From: a virus
Strand: one strand, 5' to 3'
Virus record (IMG/VR): IMGVR_UViG_3300033233_000141
Span: 1 to 28,499 of that record
DNA: 28,499 nucleotides
This document shows positions 23,771 to 28,499 of the stretch, in pieces. The notes under the pieces were generated by a model. That model saw nothing but the letters and a program-made list of their open reading frames with translations. It searched no databases and was not told where the DNA came from. The first letter of the stretch is position 1, and each line of letters begins with the position of its first letter. Made by a program: the position numbers and the translations under genes.

Positions 23771-25071
23771 TACAACCTCCGCTGCTGCGGCGACTGCGCG
23801 TGGGGCTTCTCGACGAGGAACACGGCATCGTAAGCGGGCACGAGGAACCGGCGCTGGCTGTCGCCGCCGCGGTTGGAGTATGGGTCACGGACGCCGTAGA
23901 TGCCATACCAGATGTCGGTCGCGCCCAAGTCCACCCACCGCGGCGAGGAGGAGCCGTTCAGCAGGACGGCCCCATGCGGGAACTTGCGGATGAGGACCCC
24001 GCTGCTGTCCGTGTAGGCCGGTCCGGCCTTCTCCCCGAGCCAACCCGAGTGCATGCCGCTCAGGTCCGTGCGCCGCGCGTACCAGCCCGCCACGCTCCGC
24101 TCGTCGTACGTCCACGCGAGATAGGTCGGCGTGCCAACGAGGTCGCGGTCGGGGCCGAAGCATGCGTACCCATCGCCCATACACGCGCAAGCGAGGCCGA
24201 ACCGCTGCATGCGGCACGCGTCGGCCGTGTACGCGCCGCTCCACCCGCCCTCCACCTTGATGATGCTGAACGGTCCGGCCGCGAGGTAAGCAGTCATGGA
24301 TGGGCCGAAGCCACCGCGGGCGCTGGGCCAGCTCTCGAACATGTCGCCGTCCCATAGCGCGCGCTTCGTGCTGTCGGGCGTGGTGCCGTTCCCGACGAAC
24401 AGCATCTGCGGGTAGGAAGCGCGGAGCCGAGCGAAGAACGCGGTGAGGTTCGCCACGCGCGCGCTGTCCATGGCGGCCATGGTGGTGAAGCCCGCGCGGT
24501 GGTAGTCAATCGTCGCGCCGGTCGCACTGTGTGCCCACCCCACGTAGAAGTCCGCGAAGTCGAAGAACGCGCCATCGAGACCCGGGGTCCAGAGCACGTT
24601 GTAGAGCCACGCGTCGCCGAGCTGCATCACCAGCACCTTGTCCGCGAGGTTGGGCCATGGGCTGCTGGAATCGGGGAACAGCTTGCCATCCGTTCCGTAG
24701 AGCAGCTTGCTGCTGACGAGAGCCCACTCGGCCGCCCACTCGTTGTTACCCCCGTAGGGGAACCGCTGCCCGAGCAGGTCGTACGCGAGCACCTTGAGCT
24801 TCGGGTTGTACGACTTGAGCAGCTCGATGATGTGAACGCGCGGCGTCCCCGTGAAGGGCACCACGTTCAGCGTGATGATGTCGTGCGTCTGCGCCATCGT
24901 GCGCACGAGAGCCGAGTCGAGCGTGCCGTCGGGGTTCACGACGGGCCAGCCGGTGCCCTTCGTGGCCGCGTACAGCGCCGAGTGCGGATATGGAGCAGCA
25001 TGCGCGGAGCAGCCACCGAGCAACACCCAGCAGAGGGCCATCGTGAACACGGCGCATTGCCACGGCTTCAT
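23770..25071 (-). CDS. Lipobox-bearing secreted protein resembling a glycoside hydrolase (GHL15-like)
   Basis: ATG 25071 overlaps the small membrane-protein stop (ATGA) and has GGAAGG 7 bases upstream. The 433-residue product starts with a signal sequence ending in the lipobox LLGGC (C21), so it is probably a lipoprotein. The mature part reads as a TIM-barrel like hypothetical glycosyl hydrolases: ITLNVVPFTGTPRVHIIELLKSYNPKLKVLAYD, then GLDGAFFDFADFYVGW (D166, D171, D174), LFVGNGT, FESW (E246), SIIKVEGGW (E274) and a C-terminal beta part after about 355. This set of acidic residues at strand ends is consistent with a hydrolase. Its position between terminase and portal is unusual. It may modify the host envelope, for example capsule or O-antigen. 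Enzyme activity is inferred. Confidence 0.65.
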   Translation of the reverse strand: MKPWQCAVFTMALCWVLLGGCSAHAAPYPHSALYAATKGTGWPVVNPDGTLDSALVRTMAQTHDIITLNVVPFTGTPRVHIIELLKSYNPKLKVLAYDLLGQRFPYGGNNEWAAEWALVSSKLLYGTDGKLFPDSSSPWPNLADKVLVMQLGDAWLYNVLWTPGLDGAFFDFADFYVGWAHSATGATIDYHRAGFTTMAAMDSARVANLTAFFARLRASYPQMLFVGNGTTPDSTKRALWDGDMFESWPSARGGFGPSMTAYLAAGPFSIIKVEGGWSGAYTADACRMQRFGLACACMGDGYACFGPDRDLVGTPTYLAWTYDERSVAGWYARRTDLSGMHSGWLGEKAGPAYTDSSGVLIRKFPHGAVLLNGSSSPRWVDLGATDIWYGIYGVRDPYSNRGGDSQRRFLVPAYDAVFLVEKPHAQSPQQRRL

Positions 25072-25193
25072 GTCTTGGCCTTCCGCGCGATGGCGTCGGC
25101 CATCACATTGAACACGAGCCATCCGGTGAGGGCCAACGCCGCCACGACCAGCAGCGCGGCCCCCACCGCCACGACACACAGGAACAGCGTCAC
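25068..25193 (-). CDS. Tiny single-TM membrane protein (41 aa)
   Basis: The start is GTG 25193, overlapping the preceding TGA (GTGA), and the stop overlaps the next ATG (ATGA). I translated it directly: 41 residues, with one hydrophobic segment at about 2-30 (LFLCVVAVGAALLVVAALAL, then TGWLVF) and a basic tail (ADAIARKAKT). Coupled overlaps on both sides and a clean membrane segment make it convincing in spite of its size. It directly precedes the lipobox protein and may assist its function, or be a small lysis or envelope-acting protein. No family recognised. Confidence 0.7.
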   Translation of the reverse strand: MTLFLCVVAVGAALLVVAALALTGWLVFNVMADAIARKAKT

Positions 25194-25360
25194 TGCGAGA
25201 TGCACTCGGCCACCTCTCGCTTGAGTGAACTACGGAGCCGCGCGCGTGCGCGACGGTGAGCTTCGCGTCGGTTCTTGCCGCTGTTGCCGCGTCGGCATTG
25301 GCGGCACGTGCAGGCCATGTAGCCCTCGTGCCGGATGGCGCGCGTGAACTCGTCGCGCAT
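25190..25360 (-). CDS. Small basic Cys-containing protein (56 aa)
   Basis: ATG 25360 shares a base with the previous TGA (TGATG). The 56-residue product, translated directly, begins MRDEFTRAIRHEGYMACTCRQCRRGN and continues with many Arg and Lys (KNRREAHRRARARLRSSLKREV). Three cysteines (C17, C19, C22) in CTCRQC could bind a metal together with H11, and the highly basic helix could bind nucleic acid. It is too short for a full known zinc-finger family assignment. Overlap with both neighbours supports expression. Confidence 0.65.
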   Translation of the reverse strand: MRDEFTRAIRHEGYMACTCRQCRRGNSGKNRREAHRRARARLRSSLKREVAECISQ

Positions 25361-25653
25361 CAGCTGAGGTTCGACTCACCGTGCTTCAGGTTGAACGACC
25401 CCTTGCGCTCGTACGTGAGCAGGTCGTCCACCACGGAGTCCGCCTTCAGCGTGCCGTCGGGATTCGGCCAGTGCGTGAGCGTGGCGCTGCCGACATTCGT
25501 GCCCCACTTCTTGAGCAACGCGACCATGAGGCGCGCGATACAGTCGGGGCAGCCGGGTGCGCCGCACCCGGCCGCGACCTTCTGCCCGCTCGGCACTTCA
25601 CGCTGGCAGCCGTGACTTCCGGCCGCTTCGACCTTGATGACGAAGTTCCCCAC
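25360..25653 (-). CDS. Conserved-looking Cys-rich phage protein (97 aa)
   Basis: The start is GTG 25653, chosen because GGAGG lies 6 bases upstream; a further in-frame ATG at 25704 has no such site. The 97-residue product begins VGNFVIKVEAAGSHGCQREVPSGQK and has H14, C16, C30, C35 and C38 (AGCGAPGCPDC), a possible zinc site, then a helix (IARLMVALLKKWG) and TLTHWPN...VVDDLLTYERKGSF. I recognise the pattern (HGCQREV ... CGxPxCPDC ... HWP ... VDDLLT) from small uncharacterised phage proteins. Function unknown. Confidence 0.7.
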   Translation of the reverse strand: MGNFVIKVEAAGSHGCQREVPSGQKVAAGCGAPGCPDCIARLMVALLKKWGTNVGSATLTHWPNPDGTLKADSVVDDLLTYERKGSFNLKHGESNLS

Positions 25654-25725
25654 GCGACACCTCCGAAGATGAAGCGGAGCAGGAGGTCCGTTCCCTCCAC
25701 CCACGACGCTCTCGCGTTCGCGTCA

Positions 25726-25742
25726 GATGCGCGGGGCGCATC
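25726..25742 (-). repeat. Perfect 7-bp hairpin downstream of the tRNA
   Basis: GATGCGC (25726-25732) pairs with GCGCATC (25736-25742) around a 3-base loop, 11 bases beyond the tRNA 3' end. It may be a tRNA 3' processing or termination element; no T-run follows. Confidence 0.45.
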
Positions 25743-25753
25743 CGGCTCCACAG

Positions 25754-25827
25754 TGGTAGCGGCGGCCGGACTTGCACCGGCAACCTCGCGGGTATGAACC
25801 GCGCGCTCTGCGTTGAGCTACGCCGCA
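25754..25827 (-). tRNA. tRNA with anticodon CAT (Met or Ile2), atypical
   Basis: A 74-base cloverleaf can be drawn on the minus strand. The acceptor has 6 pairs (GCGGCG with CGCCGC) plus a T1-T72 mismatch. The D arm is GCTC/GAGC with a 6-base loop, the anticodon arm CGCGG TTCATAC CCGCG (anticodon at 25794-25796), the variable loop AGGTT, the T arm GCCGG/CCGGC with loop TGCAAGT, and discriminator A plus an encoded CCA (25754-25756) complete it. The D loop AACGCA lacks the usual GG pair and the T loop lacks TTC, so tertiary contacts may be weak. The 1-72 mismatch recalls initiator tRNA, but the anticodon stem lacks the three G-C pairs of initiators. An Ile2 identity would need lysidine modification by the host. 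Confidence 0.75.
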
Positions 25828-25901
25828 ACAAGTAGGACGAACCGCTGGCCTCGCCTTTACAAGGTGCGAGATTCCCGGCACTGCCGTTCGCAGTCGAACG
25901 A

Positions 25902-25927
25902 GCGCGACCCTGCCACGATGGTCGCGC
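25902..25927 (-). terminator. Hairpin just after the large terminase gene
   Basis: GCGCGACC (25902-25909 complement) and GGTCGCGC (25920-25927) form an 8-bp perfect stem with a 10-base loop, starting 10 bases after the terminase stop. There is no U-run, so intrinsic termination would be weak. It marks the start of a 283-base gap (25654-25936) that otherwise holds the tRNA. Confidence 0.45.
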
Positions 25928-25936
25928 GAGCGCAAG

Positions 25937-27436
25937 CTACTTCAGCAGCGTGAGGTCGCCCGTGCCGTTCATGCGGAACGTGTGCAGTGCGTACCGCGCG
26001 GCATCGTAGCCGTGGTCGTCGCCCTTCAGGTGCTCCTCCGGCTGGGTCTTGTTCTTGCCCGAGGTGGGCGTGGGGCGGAACTGGAGCAGCGGGAACTCCT
26101 CCCACGTGCAGGTCGGCTTGCCGTTGTGCAGCAGCCGCGGGTCGGGAGGCTCGCAACGAGCGTCGCGCACGAAGTACATGCGTGCGGTTACCTCGTTGGT
26201 GACCGGGTTCAGGCGAGGGGCCAGCGCCTCGTAGAGCGTCTGGTAGCCTGCGTCCCGGTCCTTGATGGCGGGGATGGTGCTGAAGCCCAAGCCGTCGAGC
26301 TGCGCGCGCGACTCGGCATCGGCGTGGTCGGCTGGGCTCATGCTGAAGGACATGCGTTCCAGCAGCGGCATGCGTGGCCAGCTCGTGGCGTTGTGCCGCG
26401 CGATGGTGGCGTTCAGCGTGGTAAGCTCGATGGCCTCGCATGCCTTGGCCACCTTGGCGTGGTCAGCCACGAGCCGCTGCGTGCGGTAGATTTCCCGGTA
26501 CAGCCAGAACACTCCCTCCGGGGAACGCGCCCACCACTGGAGCACGAACGGCGCCGCGTAGCCGAAGTCCACGCTGCGCACACGCTTCCAGTTCGGCGGA
26601 GGGAAGCCACCCCACTCGGCCCATTCGGCAGGGCGCGCGCGCACATGGAAGCGCTCGTCGAACTTGTCGAACAACGCACCCTCGAACGCGACCCACCGGC
26701 CGAGCACGTAGCGGTCGCGGTAGCCACCCGTATATGATTGCAGCAGCATCTGGTAGTCGTGTTCGAGGTTCTCGATGTTGTCCGCACCACCGGCCACGAC
26801 GACCTCGCGCAGCGGCGCGCCCGCGGGCACCTGCGTCACACCGTCGAGAAGCGTGGTGGGCTCGATGCTCCACTCGATGTGCGAGCCGAGGTCGGGCCGG
26901 AACCGCTTGAACAGGAAGTGACTGGGCGACGCGGGGTTACAGAAGCCAGCGAGCTGCCGGTACGGTCCGACGCGGTGGCGCAGTCGCCCGAGGATGGCGT
27001 TCCACTCCTCCTCCTCCAGCTCCTCGCACTGGTCCACGAGCGCGAGGTCGAACTCGCCGGAGCGCAGCTTGCCCGGGTTGTCGAGCCCCACGCACAGGAT
27101 GCGGCTGCCGTTCCGGTAGTGGAGGGTGCTGCCGCCGTCGGCCGACACCCGCCAGCCCCACGCGCGCTCGTGGGCGCTCACGGTCTGCTCCAGCAGGACG
27201 GGCAGCGTGGTCTGGCCTAGGTCGGTGCGCCGCTTGCGCGCGATGACCACGCGGGCGCCGGGGAACGCGCGGCACCGGTAGTCGGCCTTCTCGCACAGGG
27301 TGCGGCTCTTGCTGCTGCCGTAGCGCCCCGAGTACAGCAGCTGCGGCACGGGGCTCAGGATGCAACGGCGCTGCGCCCAGCTGTTGGGGCGGAAGCGCTG
27401 CTGCCCGCCGGGGGAGGGCGCGAGTGCCGTGCTCAC
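25937..27436 (-). CDS. terL: Terminase large subunit
   Basis: ATG 27436 overlaps the preceding stop (ATGA). The 499-residue product has both terminase domains. The ATPase has a Walker A-like SGRYGSSKS (36-44, K43), a Walker B LALVDQCEEL (131-140, D135 with catalytic Glu near 138-139) and a coupling motif in GFCNPAS (164-170). The RNase H-like nuclease has D290 (VRSVDFGYA), an acidic motif near D370-D373 (SPADHAD) and D473/D474 with D478 (GDDHGYDAARYAL). It packages DNA into the prohead using ATP and cuts the concatemer. The C-terminal half fits headful- or site-specific-type enzymes; the mode is not readable here. It stands between the probable small terminase and the tRNA/accessory patch. 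Confidence 0.93.
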   Translation of the reverse strand: MSTALAPSPGGQQRFRPNSWAQRRCILSPVPQLLYSGRYGSSKSRTLCEKADYRCRAFPGARVVIARKRRTDLGQTTLPVLLEQTVSAHERAWGWRVSADGGSTLHYRNGSRILCVGLDNPGKLRSGEFDLALVDQCEELEEEEWNAILGRLRHRVGPYRQLAGFCNPASPSHFLFKRFRPDLGSHIEWSIEPTTLLDGVTQVPAGAPLREVVVAGGADNIENLEHDYQMLLQSYTGGYRDRYVLGRWVAFEGALFDKFDERFHVRARPAEWAEWGGFPPPNWKRVRSVDFGYAAPFVLQWWARSPEGVFWLYREIYRTQRLVADHAKVAKACEAIELTTLNATIARHNATSWPRMPLLERMSFSMSPADHADAESRAQLDGLGFSTIPAIKDRDAGYQTLYEALAPRLNPVTNEVTARMYFVRDARCEPPDPRLLHNGKPTCTWEEFPLLQFRPTPTSGKNKTQPEEHLKGDDHGYDAARYALHTFRMNGTGDLTLLK

Positions 27437-27951
27437 GATGCCGGATGCGGGGTGTAGCCGTTTGCTCCGGCTTCCCCGTTCGGGTGCGCACGCCCGTCAT
27501 CCGTAGCGCCATCACCGTTCCCGTGAGCCCCGCTACCGCGGCTCTCTACGTGAACGGCAGCTTCATCGCCCACTGGCTCCTCGCGCCACCCCGGAGGCTG
27601 CTGCATCTTCTCATCGGACAGGTCCAACTCGCCAAGCTCAAACAGCTTAGGAGCCTCGCCCGCAGGCACGGCCACGTCGTACTCGCCGCGCGCGCGCGCC
27701 GTCTCCGGGTCGCGGTCGAGCAGGTTCTCGGCAGCCCGCAACCGGTCTGCGAGGGTGCTGCTCGGCAGGAGGCCATCCCGCAAGTCCACGAGGAACTGGA
27801 AGTTACGCTCGCGCTCCCGCTTCAGGGCACGAGTGAGGTCGAAGTCCGGCCCGGTCGGCACCGGTTCCGGCTTGGGCTTCGCCTTGCGCCCGCCCTTCTG
27901 GCCGTTACGGCGCGCCGCAGCAGCCTGAGCCGGTGTGGGGTTACGAGGCAC
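27433..27951 (-). CDS. Probable terminase small subunit
   Basis: The start is GTG 27951, overlapping the nuclease gene by 11 bases; the longer in-frame ATG at 28131 runs deep through that gene and is rejected. The upstream Shine-Dalgarno is weak. The 172-residue product starts basic (PRNPTPAQAAAARRNGQKGGRKAKPKPEP), has a helical core (LTRALKRERERNFQFLVDLRDGLLPSSTLADRLRAAENLLD) and ends in a Gly/Asn/Glu-rich disordered tail. The N-terminal AQxAAxRRNGxKGGR is common in phage small-terminase-like and DNA-binding starts. The assignment rests mainly on its place directly before the large subunit. Confidence 0.55.
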   Translation of the reverse strand: MPRNPTPAQAAAARRNGQKGGRKAKPKPEPVPTGPDFDLTRALKRERERNFQFLVDLRDGLLPSSTLADRLRAAENLLDRDPETARARGEYDVAVPAGEAPKLFELGELDLSDEKMQQPPGWREEPVGDEAAVHVESRGSGAHGNGDGATDDGRAHPNGEAGANGYTPHPAS

Positions 27952-28456
27952 GTCGCGCTGCCCGGCGCGCCTTGGCCCGCGCGTCGTCGCGCAGGGCAGC
28001 CGTCTCGGCCTTGGCGCGCTGATCCGCAGTGAGCCGGAAGGGGCTCGCCAGACCGTACCAGCCACCGTTGGCGCCGCGCCCCAGCGTACGGAGAACATCG
28101 TCGGCGCTGCGCGCTTCCACGGCCAACCCACCGAGGCGCGCCACGTCGTCGAGGTAGAGTGCCTGCCGTGGGCTCAGCCGACCCGTGCCGCTCTTGACCT
28201 CGATGGCCACGAACCGCCCACCCGGGCACACTCCGCCGATGTCACTCAACCCCGTCTTCCCGCTGGCGTTGCTGCGGTAGATGATGCGGTCGCCCATGCG
28301 CAACGGTGCGGCGATGGGATTCTGCCGCCACACCATGATGCCCAGCGCCTTCGCTGCCTCGACCACTTCGTGCATCGTGGCGCTGCCGGTGTTGCGCTTC
28401 CGGCTCGTGGCGAGTGATGCGACCGACGCGAGTGAGTGGATTCTGAGCTGAGCCAT
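27941..28456 (-). CDS. VRR-NUC domain nuclease
   Basis: I choose ATG 28456, which has AAGGAG 8 bases upstream; an in-frame ATG at 28477 precedes that site. The 171-residue product carries the VRR-NUC layout at about 28-125: a helix TMHEVVEAAKALG, R44, then GLSDIGG (D72), FVAIEVKSGTG (E86 and K88) and LSPRQALYLDD (Q98), followed by a helix-strand closing segment. These are the metal-binding and catalytic positions of the restriction-endonuclease-like fold. Phage VRR-NUC proteins may act as Holliday-junction or flap nucleases that trim DNA before packaging. It overlaps the probable small terminase, supporting that role. Confidence 0.85.
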   Translation of the reverse strand: MAQLRIHSLASVASLATSRKRNTGSATMHEVVEAAKALGIMVWRQNPIAAPLRMGDRIIYRSNASGKTGLSDIGGVCPGGRFVAIEVKSGTGRLSPRQALYLDDVARLGGLAVEARSADDVLRTLGRGANGGWYGLASPFRLTADQRAKAETAALRDDARAKARRAARRAS

Positions 28457-28499
28457 GCCTGCAACTCCTTGTCGCATCGAACCCTGACATGCTTGGGTT

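Noticed and set aside
25679-25758. Possible second tRNA, with a GGAGG/CCTCC arm and partial acceptor pairing
   Set aside because: The 7-base loop (GAACGGA) lacks T-loop features, no 7-base anticodon loop can be placed, and no CCA follows.
25830-25900. tRNA-Thr-like stretch with TTGTAAA and GGTTCG
   Set aside because: The anticodon stem has mismatches and the would-be T arm has no 3' partner; at best a remnant.
1-28499. CRISPR array, insertion sequence, integrase or attachment site
   Set aside because: No regularly spaced repeats, transposase motifs, recombinase genes or long direct repeats were seen.
28457-28499. Tail end of an upstream gene at the right edge
   Set aside because: All three minus-strand frames are open over these few bases, so nothing can be decided.

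Overview
The window is part of a GC-rich tailed double-stranded DNA phage genome (Caudoviricetes) or a closely related prophage. Every gene I can support lies on the minus strand, so the operon is read from the right edge to the left edge. There is no integrase, repressor or host housekeeping gene. A tape measure protein, tail tube and paired tail-assembly-chaperone frames without a contractile sheath indicate a long non-contractile (siphovirus) tail. The host is not identifiable. A single-domain amidase endolysin, no mycolate esterase and a lipobox protein fit a Gram-negative host better than a mycolate-bearing one, but this is weak inference.

Layout in transcription order. (1) Packaging, 28456-25937: VRR-NUC nuclease, probable small terminase, large terminase. 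(2) A short accessory patch, 25936-23770: an atypical tRNA with anticodon CAT, two small Cys-rich proteins, a 41-residue membrane protein and a lipobox-bearing protein resembling a glycoside hydrolase. (3) Head, 23770-18569: portal fused to a MuF domain, a 53-residue zinc ribbon, prohead protease, major capsid protein, then a strong hairpin. (4) Connector and tail, 18480-5999: connector, HK97 gp10-like protein, tail terminator, tail tube, G/T-type tail chaperone pair, tape measure, Dit-like protein, a 1123-residue hub/tip protein and smaller tip or fibre proteins including a BppU-like one. (5) Lysis, 5996-4778: T7-lysozyme-type amidase and two membrane proteins.

(6) The most interesting part is 4754-2187, a tightly packed cassette of ParB-like protein, TET/JBP-family 2-oxoglutarate/Fe(II) dioxygenase and GT-B glycosyltransferase. 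By family knowledge this is a DNA base hypermodification module: oxidation of a methyl pyrimidine in DNA followed by glycosylation, probably to evade restriction. No DNA methyltransferase is visible here, so the 5-methyl substrate must come from outside the window. (7) It is followed by about 800 bases (2186-1391) with no believable gene but many perfect hairpins, a candidate structured RNA or DNA control region. (8) The left edge carries two small unknown genes and a MoxR-type AAA+ ATPase that runs off the window.

Most gene junctions overlap by 1-11 bases (ATGA, GTGA, TGATG, TAGTG types), so translational coupling is widespread. Several true starts are GTG codons preceded by good Shine-Dalgarno sequences, and I moved starts accordingly.
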